NCBI RefSeq assembly: GCF_036345995.1 | Contig: NZ_CP107796.1 | Location: 4,216,001 to 4,280,000 of the forward strand | Origin: Streptomyces sp. NBC_00557 | GTDB lineage: Bacteria > Actinomycetota > Actinomycetes > Streptomycetales > Streptomycetaceae | Direction: 5' to 3' | Length of the DNA: 64,000 nt | Shown here: piece by piece, positions 33,203 to 42,095 of the stretch | Layout of the letters: every line of letters starts with the position of its first letter | How positions within the stretch are numbered: position 1 is the stretch's first letter | Position numbers and translations under genes: made by a program | The notes under the pieces: model-generated | What the model saw: only the letters and a program-made list of their open reading frames with translations | Told to the model about the DNA's origin: nothing | Database searches by the model: none

Positions 33203-34126
33203 ATGACCCATCGCACCGACGCGCGGCGAGCAGACCTGCTCGCCGCCGCTCTGGCCGCCGCCGGTCGCGGCTGGCACGTCCACCCGCTCCGACCTGGCGG
33301 CAAGGCGCCCGCGCTGCATGGCGAGCACGCCTGCCCGCACAGTGGCCCGTGCGCCAGCGGCCACGTGAAGTGGGAGCAGCGCGCCACCACCGACCCCGAC
33401 CGCATCCGCGCCGCCTGGACGACGGGCCCCTATAACGTCGGCATCGCCACCGGCCCGTCCGGCTTGGTGGTCATCGACCTGGACGTGCCCAAGGAGGAAA
33501 AGTACAAGGGCAGTTCGGACGCGCCTTGCGGCGCGACATTCTTTTCGGCGCTCTGCGAGCGCGCCGGACAGTCATGGCCGACGACCTACACGGTGCGGAC
33601 GCCCAGCGGCGGCATGCACCTGTACTTCTCGGTGGGGCCCGGCATCGAGCTGCACAACAGCGCGCGCACCCTCGCCCCGTACGTCGACACCCGCGCATGG
33701 GGCGGCAACGTCGTAGCGGCGGGCAGCATCACCCCCCAGGGCGTCTACGACGCTGTCAACCGGTGCCCGGTGGCCGAGCTGCCCGCGTGGCTGATGCGGG
33801 AGCTTCAGCGGCCCGCCCCCGCCCCCGTGGCCATGGCGCCGCTCATCGTCCCCGGTGCGGCCACCCGTCGGGCCACGGTTGCCCTGGAACGCGAGACCGC
33901 TGCCGTTCGGGGCACCGGGGAGGGCGGCCGGAACAACCGGCTGCTGGAGGGCGCCCGCGCCCTGGGGCGGTTCGTCGCATGGGGCGAGATCGCCCGGGAC
34001 GTGGTGGAGGAGGCTTTTCAGGCGGCCGGTGAGGCGGCCGGACTGGCCCCGGCCGAGTGCCGGGCCACCATCCGCAGCGCCCTTGACTGGTCGATTCGCA
34101 CCTGCCGGCCCAGGGACGCCGCATGA
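33203..34126 (+). CDS. Bifunctional DNA primase/polymerase (Prim-Pol) domain protein
   Basis: A 307-residue replication initiator with an N-terminal Prim-Pol domain of the archaeo-eukaryotic primase fold. Seen: GWHVHPLRPGGKAP, the metal-binding IDLDVPK, the TPSGGMHLYF strand and RAWGGNVVAAGS. A zinc-like CPHSGPC is in the first part. The C-terminal helical part (NNRLLEGARALGRFVAWGEI) matches the usual companion. In AICEs this protein and a DUF3631 ATPase form the replication module. Start ATG at 33203 has a GGAGG site. Confidence 0.92.
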   Translation: MTHRTDARRADLLAAALAAAGRGWHVHPLRPGGKAPALHGEHACPHSGPCASGHVKWEQRATTDPDRIRAAWTTGPYNVGIATGPSGLVVIDLDVPKEEKYKGSSDAPCGATFFSALCERAGQSWPTTYTVRTPSGGMHLYFSVGPGIELHNSARTLAPYVDTRAWGGNVVAAGSITPQGVYDAVNRCPVAELPAWLMRELQRPAPAPVAMAPLIVPGAATRRATVALERETAAVRGTGEGGRNNRLLEGARALGRFVAWGEIARDVVEEAFQAAGEAAGLAPAECRATIRSALDWSIRTCRPRDAA

Positions 34127-34539
34127 CCCCCCGCCCTGAAAAGCCCACCCCGCCCAAGTCCGAGCGCTCGCGCCCGGCTGGTCGCGGCGCCGACCGGGGC
34201 CGTGGCACGAAGAGTGACGGCCGACAGGCCGTCCTTTCAGCTCTTCGTTCTGACCCGCACCCGACCGGCCACGCCCGCCACGACGCCGACGAGCCGACGC
34301 CGGACCGGCCGGGGATCCGCATCTACGCCCCGCCCGTCTACCGCCACCACTACGACGGCGCGCGCTGGTCCAAGCGCTACGGCGACACCCCCACCGCCGC
34401 CTACGCCTGCCCCTGCGGCCACACCGACACCGCGCGCGGGCGGGACGACGTGGCCGCCCTGGTCGCCGACTACGCCGCTCACAAGCACTTCTGCACCGGC
34501 ACGCCCGCCCAGCACCACGAAAGGAGGAACGCCGCATGA
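34123..34539 (+). CDS. AICE hypothetical protein with Cys/His cluster
   Basis: A 138-residue protein between the primase and DUF3631 genes, overlapping both by ATGA junctions. The N-terminal 60 residues are basic and disordered; the C-terminal part has YACPCGHTD and later HKHFC, a possible zinc site. It is probably part of the replication operon; no domain is recognised. Confidence 0.72.
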   Translation: MTPRPEKPTPPKSERSRPAGRGADRGRGTKSDGRQAVLSALRSDPHPTGHARHDADEPTPDRPGIRIYAPPVYRHHYDGARWSKRYGDTPTAAYACPCGHTDTARGRDDVAALVADYAAHKHFCTGTPAQHHERRNAA

Positions 34540-35792
34540 CCAACACCAACGCCTCCGCCCCATCCATCGACGGCGCCGCCCTGCTCGATGAGGTCGAAGC
34601 GTTCCACCGCCGCTTCAACATCTTCCCCACCGAGTCCGCGTACGTGGCCGTGACGCTGTGGGACGCGCACGCGCACCTGATCGACGCCTTCGACGGCACC
34701 GCCCGCCTCGCGTTCCTCTCGCCCGAGCCAGGGTCGGGCAAGTCTCGCGCGCTGGAGATCGTGGAGACGCTCACCCCCCGTGCGGTCACCACGGTCAACG
34801 CCTCCGCCAACGCCCTGTTCCGGCTGGTGGAGGCCGACGGGGGAACCCCGACGCTGCTTTTCGATGAGATCGACACCGTGTTCGGGCCCAAGGCCGGGGG
34901 CAACGAAGAGGTCCGCGGGTTCCTGAACTCCGGCTACCGGCGCGGGGCGAAGTCCCTGCGCTGCGTCGGGGACGGCTCGAACCAGTCCACCGAGTGGTTC
35001 TCCTCGTTCTGCGCCGTCGCCATGGCCGGACTCGGCTCTCTGCCGGACACGATCCTGACCCGCTCGGTCATCATCCGGATGCGCAAGAAGGCCCCCAACG
35101 AGAAGGCCGAACCGTACCGCCGGCGCGTCCACGAGAAGCAGGGCCACGCCCTGCGTGACCGGCTCGCCGAGTGGGCCACCACCGTGCACGACCAGGTCGC
35201 CGAAGCCTGGCCCGAGATGCCCGAGGGCGTCTCCGACCGGCCCGCCGACGTGTGGGAACCCCTGCTCGCCGTCGCCGACGCGGCCGGTGGCCACTGGCCC
35301 GAGCGCGCCCGCGCCGCCTGCGTCGAACTCATCAAGGCAGCGGGCGAGGGGAACGAAGCCTCACTCGGGGTCCGCCTGCTGACCGACCTGCGCGACAAGG
35401 TGTTCTGCGGCGCCGACCGCATGCCCACCGCAGCCATCCTCGAAGTCCTCCACGGACTCGATGACGCCCCCTGGGCCGACCTGAACGACGACGGCAAGCC
35501 CCTCACCGCACGTGGGCTGTCCAAGCTGCTCAGCCAGTACGTCCGCCCCGACAACACCCCCATCCGGCCCCGCGGCATCCGGGTCGGCAGCGGAACCCCC
35601 AAGGGCTACTACGCCGAGGATCTGACCGACGCCTGGGCACGCTACTGCCCCCCGCCCCCCGAGAAGTCCGCAACAGCCGCAACAGCCGCAACACCGCAGG
35701 TCAACGGGGGTGAATCCGTGGCGGAAGACCCCGACGGAAGCCGCCACATGCTCGCGGAAACCGGCACACGCCCGCTGCGCGCCGTCGGCTGA
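34536..35792 (+). CDS. DUF3631 domain ATPase (AICE replication protein)
   Basis: A 418-residue P-loop protein with Walker A EPGSGKS (64-70) and Walker B LLFDEID (107-113); the remaining part is the DUF3631 region (VRGFLNSGYRRGAKS, SVIIRMRKKAPNE) and a C-terminal wHTH-like part. DUF3631 proteins pair with Prim-Pol proteins on actinobacterial elements and are presumed replicative helicase or loader. It is coupled to the gene before by ATGA. Confidence 0.9.
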   Translation: MTNTNASAPSIDGAALLDEVEAFHRRFNIFPTESAYVAVTLWDAHAHLIDAFDGTARLAFLSPEPGSGKSRALEIVETLTPRAVTTVNASANALFRLVEADGGTPTLLFDEIDTVFGPKAGGNEEVRGFLNSGYRRGAKSLRCVGDGSNQSTEWFSSFCAVAMAGLGSLPDTILTRSVIIRMRKKAPNEKAEPYRRRVHEKQGHALRDRLAEWATTVHDQVAEAWPEMPEGVSDRPADVWEPLLAVADAAGGHWPERARAACVELIKAAGEGNEASLGVRLLTDLRDKVFCGADRMPTAAILEVLHGLDDAPWADLNDDGKPLTARGLSKLLSQYVRPDNTPIRPRGIRVGSGTPKGYYAEDLTDAWARYCPPPPEKSATAATAATPQVNGGESVAEDPDGSRHMLAETGTRPLRAVG

Positions 35793-35968
35793 CACCCCCG
35801 CTCCCACGGTGCCGCCGCGCCACCGCGCGGCGGCACCTATCCGCAACACAACCGCCATCCGCCACAAATCCAAGCCGCTGACCTGCAATGTTGCGGCGTG
35901 GCGGATGTTGCGGATTCCCAGCAAGGGCCCGCCGCCCTCACCGTCGCGAGACGAAGGAGATCCGCCGC

Positions 35969-36187
35969 ATGGACACGGCCCAACTCGCCGACTCCATCGA
36001 CCACACCCTTGTCCTTCTGACCGTCGAAGAGGCCGCCCGCCGACTCCGCATCGGCCGGACCACGTGCTACGCGCTCATTCGCTCCGGAGAGCTGGAGTCC
36101 ATCGACATCGGCCGCCTGCGCCGCGTCCCCGCTGACGCGCCGGCCGCGTACCTCGCTCGCCGACGCGCGGCCCGACGAGCCGCTTGA
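35969..36187 (+). CDS. xis: Excisionase (AlpA/MerR-like HTH)
   Basis: A 72-residue HTH protein directly upstream of the integrase. The helix-turn-helix is VEEAARRLRIGRTTCYALIRSGELESIDIGR, the standard excisionase wing pattern. Start ATG at 35969 has GAAGGAGA upstream. It is expected to bend DNA at att and direct the integrase to excise. Confidence 0.92.
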   Translation: MDTAQLADSIDHTLVLLTVEEAARRLRIGRTTCYALIRSGELESIDIGRLRRVPADAPAAYLARRRAARRAA

Positions 36188-36194
36188 CGACGTT

Positions 36195-36234
36195 CGAGAC
36201 GGCGGGCAGTCCTCTGGGACTGCCCGCCGTCTCG
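36195..36234 (+). terminator. Terminator between xis and int
   Basis: CGAGACGGCGGGCAGTCC (36195-36212) and GGACTGCCCGCCGTCTCG (36217-36234) form a perfect 18-bp stem with a TCTG loop, followed by GTTTCC. It may hold integrase expression below that of the xis/replication operon. Confidence 0.8.
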
Positions 36235-36271
36235 GTTTCCGCCCCGACAGGGAGAAAGCAGGAGTCTGCCT

Positions 36272-37552
36272 GTGGCAGAAGAGAAGAAGCGCACCCGCCG
36301 CGCCAACGGCGAATCCGCCATCTACTTCGGGAAGGACGGCCGTTGGCACGCGCGAGTGCCGATGGGCTACAAAGACGACGGCACGCCGTACCGCCGACAC
36401 CTGACGCGCCCGACGCGCAAAGAGTTGGTCGACGAGGTTCGCAAGCTGGAGAAGCAGCGCGACGAGGGTTCGGCGCGGCAGCCCGGCAAGCCGTGGACCG
36501 TCGCAAAGTGGCTTGAGCACTGGGTGGAGAACATCGCCCGGCCCGTCATCAGCGAGAACACGTACGCCGGCTACGAGGTGGCCGTACGGGTGCACCTGGT
36601 TCCCGGCATCGGCAAGCACCGACTTGACCGCCTGGAACCGGAGCATCTGGAGAGCCTGTACCGCCGGATGCAGAACTCCGGCAGCAAGCCGGGCACTGCT
36701 CACCAGGCCCACAGGACGGCCCGCACCGCCCTGGGGGAGGCGGTACGGCGCGGCTACGCAGCCAAGAACGCTGCCGCCCTGGCAAAGCCGCCGCGCATGG
36801 AGGAGGACGAAACCGAGGTTGAGCCCTACTCGGTGGACGAGGTGCAAAGCCTGCTGCTCGAAGTCAACAAGCGCCGGAACAGCGCCCGCTGGATGCTCGC
36901 CCTGGCTCTCGGACTGCGGCAGGGGGAGACGCTTGGGCTGCGATGGTCTGACGTCGACCTGGACAACGAGTACCTGAAGCTGCGCCGAAACCGGCTGCGG
37001 CCGAAGTACGAGCACGGTTGCGGCGACGCGACCCCCTGCGGCCGGAAGGCCGGCTACTGCCCGGACCGGGTGCAGGTACGGCGCGAGACCAAGAACACCA
37101 AGTCCCGCGCCGGGCGCCGCGCGGTGCCTCTCCCTGGCCCGTTGGTCGTGATGCTCCGCGCTCACAAGGAAGCACAGGAGCGAGAGCGCGAGACTGCCGG
37201 AAACCTGTGGGTGGAGTCGGAGTACGTGTTCACCAAGCGGCTGGGTGGTCCGCTCAGCCCGAACACGGACTATCACGACTGGAAGAAACTGCTGGAGGAC
37301 GCCGGGGTCCGTGACGGTCGACTGCACGACGCCCGCCACACGGCCGGCACGGTCCTGATGCTGCTCGGGGTCCCGGACCGGGTGATCGACCAGATCATGG
37401 GATGGGAGCCGGGAGGCGCCGCCAGGATGCGGGCGCGGTACCTGCATGTGACCGACCCCATGCTGAAGGAGGCGGCCCGGAAAATCGAGCGCGCCATCTG
37501 GGGAGCACCGGAAACACCGTCTGTGGACAAAAACCAGGACAACGACGGCTGA
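36272..37552 (+). CDS. int: Tyrosine site-specific integrase
   Basis: A 426-residue phage-type tyrosine recombinase with the full catalytic set: R216 (LGLRQGETLGL), H352-x-x-R355 (HDARHTA) and nucleophile Y390 (ARYLHV). The N-terminal part is a basic arm-binding region (KKRTRRANGESAIYFGKDGR) followed by a SAM-like core-binding domain. GTG start at 36272. An insertion with CGDATPCGRKAGYC sits before the second half of the catalytic domain, as often in actinobacterial integrases. Its 3' end lies 65 bp from the right att core and contains a putative arm site. Confidence 0.96.
   Translation: MAEEKKRTRRANGESAIYFGKDGRWHARVPMGYKDDGTPYRRHLTRPTRKELVDEVRKLEKQRDEGSARQPGKPWTVAKWLEHWVENIARPVISENTYAGYEVAVRVHLVPGIGKHRLDRLEPEHLESLYRRMQNSGSKPGTAHQAHRTARTALGEAVRRGYAAKNAAALAKPPRMEEDETEVEPYSVDEVQSLLLEVNKRRNSARWMLALALGLRQGETLGLRWSDVDLDNEYLKLRRNRLRPKYEHGCGDATPCGRKAGYCPDRVQVRRETKNTKSRAGRRAVPLPGPLVVMLRAHKEAQERERETAGNLWVESEYVFTKRLGGPLSPNTDYHDWKKLLEDAGVRDGRLHDARHTAGTVLMLLGVPDRVIDQIMGWEPGGAARMRARYLHVTDPMLKEAARKIERAIWGAPETPSVDKNQDNDG
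37524..37542 (+). promoter_or_regulatory. Putative integrase arm-type site, right (inside int 3' end)
   Basis: TGGACAAAAACCAGGACAA, differing from the left site (16082-16100) at two of 19 positions. It encodes the last residues of the integrase (VDKNQDN), so the site and the coding sequence overlap. Confidence 0.5.
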
Positions 37553-37560
37553 GTGAACAA

Positions 37561-37596
37561 CGAAGCGGCCCCGCTGTGATCAGCGGGGCCGCTTCG
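37561..37596. terminator. Bidirectional terminator of int and of the occupied tRNA-Ser gene
   Basis: CGAAGCGGCCCCGCTG (37561-37576) and CAGCGGGGCCGCTTCG (37581-37596) form a perfect 16-bp stem with a TGAT loop and a TTTC tail. It serves int on the plus strand and lies 21 bp past the 3' end of the tRNA on the other strand, replacing the tRNA terminator left at 15894-15921. Confidence 0.85.
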
Positions 37597-37616
37597 TTTC
37601 GCCTGTTCAGGCGGCT

Positions 37617-37670
37617 GCGGAGGATACGAGATTCGAACTCGTGAGGGGTTGCCCCCAACACGCTTTCCAA
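37617..37670. repeat. att core, right copy (attR), 54 bp
   Basis: Exact match to 15931-15984. Here it is the 3' portion of the complete tRNA-Ser(GGA), so integration keeps the tRNA functional. Confidence 0.97.
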
Positions 37671-37702
37671 GCGTGCGCCCTAGGCCTCTAGGCGAATCCT
37701 CC
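37618..37702 (-). tRNA. tRNA-Ser (anticodon GGA), AICE integration site
   Basis: An 85-nt class II tRNA on the complement strand. The acceptor pair GGAGGAT/ATCCTCC closes it, the anticodon stem CACGC/GCGTG frames loop TTGGAAA with anticodon GGA, a long variable arm and a GAGTTCGAATCTC T arm are present. The gene is intact; its 3' two-thirds are repeated at the other end of the element. Confidence 0.96.
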
Positions 37703-37796
37703 GCCGGAAACATTACATGACCGAGGGGAGTGCTTGCGAACCCGTTCCCGCAGGCCCCCGTCGATTGCGGTCCGCAGGCCGCGATCGGGTACTCTG

Positions 37797-37895
37797 GGCG
37801 CAGCCCCTCACGCGGCGCTATCTGACTGAACTCCCCCAGGGCCGGAAGGCAGCAAGGGTAGGTTGGCTCTGGCGGGTGCGTGGGGGGCGCTCGCG
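37797..37895 (+). ncRNA. ffs: Signal recognition particle RNA (small bacterial type)
   Basis: The conserved SRP domain IV is clear: GGGCCGGAAGGCAGCAAGGG (GGAA tetraloop and the A-rich internal loop that binds Ffh) near 37838-37858. Flanking sequences CCCCTCACGC and GCGTGGGG pair to close the hairpin. Its place just upstream of dnaX is standard in Streptomyces. Ends are approximate; TACTCT at 37790-37795 is a likely -10 box. Confidence 0.92.
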
Positions 37896-37936
37896 TTCCC
37901 GGGGCCGGTGGCCGGGACCGGTTGTCAGTGGCCGCC

Positions 37937-37942
37937 TATAAC
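37937..37942 (+). promoter_or_regulatory. Probable -10 box of dnaX, leaderless
   Basis: TATAAC ends 9 bp before the dnaX GTG start and no ribosome site is present between them. Confidence 0.4.
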
Positions 37943-37951
37943 CTCGTATGC

Positions 37952-40435
37952 GTGTCGTCTCTCGCGCTGTACCGCCGCTATCGCCCGGAGACCTTTGCCG
38001 AGGTCATCGGGCAGGAGCATGTCACCGACCCGCTGCAGCAGGCGCTGCGGAACAACCGGGTCAATCACGCGTACCTGTTCAGCGGGCCGCGCGGCTGCGG
38101 CAAGACGACCAGCGCTCGGATCCTCGCCCGCTGCCTGAACTGTGAGAAGGGTCCCACCCCGACCCCCTGCGGCGAGTGCCAGTCCTGCCGCGACCTCGCG
38201 CGCAACGGACCCGGCTCGATCGACGTCATCGAGATCGACGCGGCCTCTCACGGTGGTGTGGACGACGCCCGTGAGCTGCGCGAGAAGGCGTTCTTCGGCC
38301 CCGCGAGCAGCCGGTACAAGATCTACATCATCGACGAGGCCCACATGGTCACGTCGGCCGGCTTCAACGCGCTGCTGAAGGTCGTCGAGGAGCCGCCGGA
38401 GCATCTGAAGTTCATCTTCGCGACCACCGAGCCCGAGAAGGTCATCGGCACGATCCGGTCGCGTACGCATCACTACCCCTTCCGGCTCGTCCCGCCGGGC
38501 ACCCTGCGGGACTACCTCGCCGAGGTGTGCCAGAAGGAGAACATCCCGGTCGAGGACGGCGTCCTGCCGCTGGTCGTGCGCGCGGGCGCCGGGTCCGTGC
38601 GTGACTCCATGTCCGTCATGGACCAGCTCCTCGCCGGCGCCGGTGAGGAAGGTGTGACGTATGCCATGGCCACCTCCCTCCTCGGCTACACCGACGGCTC
38701 CCTCCTCGACTCCGTCGTCGAGGCCTTCGCCACCGGTGACGGCGCCGCCGCCTTCGAGGTCGTCGACCGTGTCATCGAAGGCGGCAACGACCCGCGCCGC
38801 TTCGTCGCCGACCTGCTCGAGCGGCTCCGCGACCTCGTGATCCTCGCCGCCGTGCCGGACGCCGCGGAGAAGGGGCTGCTGGACGCACCGGCCGACGTCC
38901 TGGAGCGCATGCAGGCCCAGGCATCCACGTTCGGCGCCGCCGAGCTGAGCCGCGCCGCCGACCTCGTCAACGCGGGCCTGACCGAGATGCGCGGCGCCAC
39001 CTCGCCCCGCCTCCAGCTGGAGCTGATCTGCGCCCGCGTGCTGCTCCCCGCCGCCTACGGCGACGAGCGCTCGGTGATGGCCCGCCTCGACCGCCTCGAA
39101 CGCGGCGTCCACTTCTCGTCCGGCACCGGCGCGCCCGCCATGGGCTACGTCCCCGGCCCGGACGCCCACGGCGGCACCGGCATGCCCTCCGTACCCCCCG
39201 GCACCGGCCCCGCGGCGGCCCGCGCGGCAGTACGAGCGGCCGGCGGACCCGGGGGCGGTCCCGGAGGCGCGGGACCCGGCGCCGGTGGTCCTGGCGCCGG
39301 TGGTCCGGGTGCGGGTGGTCCTGCTGCCGGCGGTCGGGGTGCGGGTGGTTTCGGCGCCGGGGGCCCCGGGGCGGGCAGTCCTGGCGCCGGTGGTCCCGGC
39401 ATGGGCGGTCCTGGCGTGGCTGGTCCGGGTGGCGGAGGTCCTGCTGCCGGTGGTCCGGGTGTCGGTGGCCCTGCTGTCGGTGGTCCGGGTGCCGGTGGTC
39501 CGGCTCCGGCCGGTCCCGTGCCCACGGGTCCCGCGGCGCCGGTGCCGGCTCCGGCCCAGTCGTCGACGGCGGCCGCCCCGTCCAGCCCCGCGGCCGCTGC
39601 CCCCGCCTCCGGCGCCCAGGCACCGGCATCGGCGGCGACCGGCGGTGCTCCCGCTCCGGGCGCGTGGCCGACGCCGGCTGCCGCCGGAAGCGGCCGGCGC
39701 CCCGGTGGCTGGCCCACGGCCGCGGCACCCGCGGGCGGCGCGCCGCAGGGCCAGGCACCGGGCCGCGCCCAGGCAACCCCCCAGCAGCCCTCGGCGCCCA
39801 GTGCCGGCCCGGCATCCCCGGCCGCGCCCGCCGCAGCCCCCGCCGGTGGCCTCGACCCCCGCGTGCTGTGGCCGAACATCCTGGAGGCCGTCAAGAACCG
39901 CCGCCGCTTCACCTGGATCCTGCTCAGCCAGAACGCCCAGGTGGCCGGATTCGACGGCGCCACCCTCCAGCTCGGCTTCGTGAACGCCGGCGCGCGTGAC
40001 AACTTCGCCGGCAGCGGCAGCGAGGACGTGCTGCGGGCGGCGCTGGCGGAACAGTTCAACGTGCAGTGGAAGATCGAGGCGATCGTCGACCCGTCCGGCG
40101 GCGGTTCCGCACCTCCGGCCACGGGCGGCCCGGGCTCCGGCGGCGGAGGCGGCTACGGCGGCGCGCCCGCCGGAGGCCCCGGGGGCTACGGCGCCCCGGC
40201 CGCACCCCGCCAGGCCGCTCCCCAGCCGGCACCGCAGGCGCCCACGCCCCCGCAGCCCGGCCCCCCGAGCGCCCCTCCGGCACCGGCCCCCGCCCCCGAA
40301 CCCCCGCCGGTCGCCCCCGAGGACGACATCCCCGAGGACGACGACCCCGACCTGGACGAGTCGGCCCTCTCCGGCCACGAACTGATCGTCCGCGAGCTGG
40401 GGGCGACGGTGGTGGAGGAGTTCTCGAACGAGTAA
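37952..40435 (+). CDS. dnaX: DNA polymerase III subunit gamma/tau
   Basis: Clamp-loader ATPase of the replisome, 827 residues. The start is GTG at 37952 (MSSLALYRRYRPETF), the family N-terminus; a longer frame upstream overlaps the SRP RNA. Walker A GPRGCGKT (45-52), zinc module C64, C73, C76, C79, and IYIIDEAHM are intact, and domain III follows to about residue 370. From about 430 to 660 there is a low-complexity linker of GAGGPGAGGP-type repeats (39240-39530) and Ala/Pro runs, then a conserved tau-like domain (LWPNILEAVKNRRRFTWILL) and an acidic C-terminus. I see no slippery sequence for a gamma frameshift product. Confidence 0.97.
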   Translation: MSSLALYRRYRPETFAEVIGQEHVTDPLQQALRNNRVNHAYLFSGPRGCGKTTSARILARCLNCEKGPTPTPCGECQSCRDLARNGPGSIDVIEIDAASHGGVDDARELREKAFFGPASSRYKIYIIDEAHMVTSAGFNALLKVVEEPPEHLKFIFATTEPEKVIGTIRSRTHHYPFRLVPPGTLRDYLAEVCQKENIPVEDGVLPLVVRAGAGSVRDSMSVMDQLLAGAGEEGVTYAMATSLLGYTDGSLLDSVVEAFATGDGAAAFEVVDRVIEGGNDPRRFVADLLERLRDLVILAAVPDAAEKGLLDAPADVLERMQAQASTFGAAELSRAADLVNAGLTEMRGATSPRLQLELICARVLLPAAYGDERSVMARLDRLERGVHFSSGTGAPAMGYVPGPDAHGGTGMPSVPPGTGPAAARAAVRAAGGPGGGPGGAGPGAGGPGAGGPGAGGPAAGGRGAGGFGAGGPGAGSPGAGGPGMGGPGVAGPGGGGPAAGGPGVGGPAVGGPGAGGPAPAGPVPTGPAAPVPAPAQSSTAAAPSSPAAAAPASGAQAPASAATGGAPAPGAWPTPAAAGSGRRPGGWPTAAAPAGGAPQGQAPGRAQATPQQPSAPSAGPASPAAPAAAPAGGLDPRVLWPNILEAVKNRRRFTWILLSQNAQVAGFDGATLQLGFVNAGARDNFAGSGSEDVLRAALAEQFNVQWKIEAIVDPSGGGSAPPATGGPGSGGGGGYGGAPAGGPGGYGAPAAPRQAAPQPAPQAPTPPQPGPPSAPPAPAPAPEPPPVAPEDDIPEDDDPDLDESALSGHELIVRELGATVVEEFSNE

Positions 40436-40693
40436 ACGAGCAGCCGATCGGTCGACGGCCGTCAAGGCCCGCCGTACAGCACCCTGTCACTCGGCGGGGT
40501 CCAGCTCCGAGCCGCGCACGCTCGCGTCGATCGAGCCTGCCTTCCCGTGTCACCCCCGCCCTGCCCACCCCGGACGGCACCCCTTCAGCCGGCCGAGTCG
40601 AGCGGGCGGGTACGCCGACGGGCGGTCGGGCACCGGGCCGCTTTGGAGGAAAGCCCAACAAACCCGGCCCCCGGCCTTCGGCAACCTTGCCAT

Positions 40694-40699
40694 TAGGCT
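40694..40699 (+). promoter_or_regulatory. Probable -10 box of purD, leaderless
   Basis: TAGGCT ends 6 bp before the purD GTG start, with no ribosome site. Confidence 0.5.
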
Positions 40700-40705
40700 G
40701 ACCCC

Positions 40706-41983
40706 GTGAAGGTCCTCGTCATCGGCGGCGGCGCCCGCGAACACGCCCTGTGCCGCTCCCTGTCCCTCGACCCCGACGTCACCGCGCTGCACTGCGCCCC
40801 CGGCAACGCCGGCATCGCGGAGGTGGCCGAGCTGCACCCCGTCGACGCGCTCGACGGCAAGGCGGTCGCCGAGCTGGCCGCAGGCCTCGGCGCCGACCTG
40901 GTCGTCGTCGGCCCGGAGGCCCCGCTGGTCGCCGGCGTGGCCGACGCCGTGCGCGCGGCGGGCATCCCGGTGTTCGGCCCCTCGAAGGAGGCCGCGCAGC
41001 TGGAGGGCTCCAAGGCCTTCGCCAAGGACGTCATGGCGGCGGCCGGAGTGCCGACCGCGCGGTCGTACGTCTGCACCACCGCCGAAGAGGTCGCCGAGGC
41101 CCTCGACGCCTTCGGCGCCCCCTACGTCGTCAAGGACGACGGCCTCGCCGCCGGCAAGGGCGTAGTCGTCACCGACGACCTGGACGCCGCCAAGGCGCAC
41201 GCCGCCGCATGCGACCGGGTCGTCATCGAGGAGTTCCTCGACGGCCCCGAGGTGTCCCTCTTCGCGGTCACCGACGGCGAGACGGTCGTGCCGCTCCAGC
41301 CCGCCCAGGACTTCAAGCGCGCCCTCGACGGCGACCAGGGCCCGAACACCGGCGGCATGGGCGCGTACTCCCCGCTGCCCTGGGCGGACCCGAAGCTCGT
41401 CGACGAGGTGCTCCAGACGGTCCTGCAGCCGACCGTCGACGAACTGCACCGCCGCGGCACCCCCTTCTCCGGTCTGCTCTACGCGGGCCTGGCCATCACC
41501 AGCCGCGGTGTCCGGGTGATCGAGTTCAACGCCCGCTTCGGCGACCCGGAGACCCAGGTCGTGCTGGCCCGGCTGAAGACCCCGCTGGCCGGCCTGCTGA
41601 TGGCCGCCGCCACCGGCCACCTCGCCGACCTGGAGCCGCTGCGCTGGAGCGAGGACGCGGCCGTCACGGTCGTCGTCGCCTCGCACAACTACCCCGGCAC
41701 CCCCCGCACCGGCGACCCGATCACCGGCCTGGACGAAGTGGCCGCCGAGGACGCCCCGCACGCGTACGTGCTGCACGCCGGCACCAAGCGGGACGGCGAC
41801 CGCGTCGTCAGCGCGGGCGGCCGCGTGCTGTCCGTCACCGCCACCGGCGCGGACCTGACCGAGGCCCGCGAGCGGGCGTACCGGGCGGTGGGCCGGATCC
41901 GTCTGGACGGCTCCCAGCACCGCACCGACATCGCCGCGAAGGCGGCCCAGGCCGCCCAGGCGGACCAGGCGCGGACGGCCTGA
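40706..41983 (+). CDS. purD: Phosphoribosylamine-glycine ligase
   Basis: ATP-grasp enzyme of de novo purine synthesis (step 2), joining glycine to phosphoribosylamine. The 425-residue length is normal. Seen: N-terminal [24 protein letters not shown], the ATP-grasp loop [26 protein letters not shown] and the metal-site [13 protein letters not shown]. Start GTG at 40706 as required by the family N-terminus (MKVLVIGGG). Other pathway genes lie at 46435, 52431-55626 and 60068-62700. Confidence 0.98.
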   Translation: MKVLVIGGGAREHALCRSLSLDPDVTALHCAPGNAGIAEVAELHPVDALDGKAVAELAAGLGADLVVVGPEAPLVAGVADAVRAAGIPVFGPSKEAAQLEGSKAFAKDVMAAAGVPTARSYVCTTAEEVAEALDAFGAPYVVKDDGLAAGKGVVVTDDLDAAKAHAAACDRVVIEEFLDGPEVSLFAVTDGETVVPLQPAQDFKRALDGDQGPNTGGMGAYSPLPWADPKLVDEVLQTVLQPTVDELHRRGTPFSGLLYAGLAITSRGVRVIEFNARFGDPETQVVLARLKTPLAGLLMAAATGHLADLEPLRWSEDAAVTVVVASHNYPGTPRTGDPITGLDEVAAEDAPHAYVLHAGTKRDGDRVVSAGGRVLSVTATGADLTEARERAYRAVGRIRLDGSQHRTDIAAKAAQAAQADQARTA

Positions 41984-42095
41984 CCCGCGCGTGCCGCGAC
42001 CAGGCGCCGACGACCTGACCGGCGCGTGCCGCGGGCAGGCGCCTGGCCGTCTGACCTGCGCTTGCCGCGCCGGTTGTCCGCGCGACAGCCGTACC

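Larger units (their letters stand above)
15931..37670. mobile_element. Actinomycete integrative and conjugative element (AICE) in tRNA-Ser(GGA)
   Basis: The region is bounded by an exact 54-bp duplication of the tRNA 3' part and carries a full AICE gene set: tyrosine integrase and excisionase next to the right att site, Prim-Pol and DUF3631 replication proteins, SSB, a single FtsK/TraB-type translocase for double-stranded DNA transfer, and several small spread-type membrane proteins. Cargo is concentrated on the left: a restriction-modification pair, a TIR-like/HIT two-gene cassette, a phosphotransferase and regulators. All backbone functions appear intact, so it may still excise and transfer. 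Base composition of the cargo (16.2-20.2 kb) is visibly lower in GC than the flanking core. Confidence 0.95.

Noticed and set aside
37925..40465. Minus-strand frame of about 846 codons opposite dnaX
   Set aside because: Low-complexity Gly/Arg/Thr repeats complementary to the dnaX linker; dnaX itself is certain.
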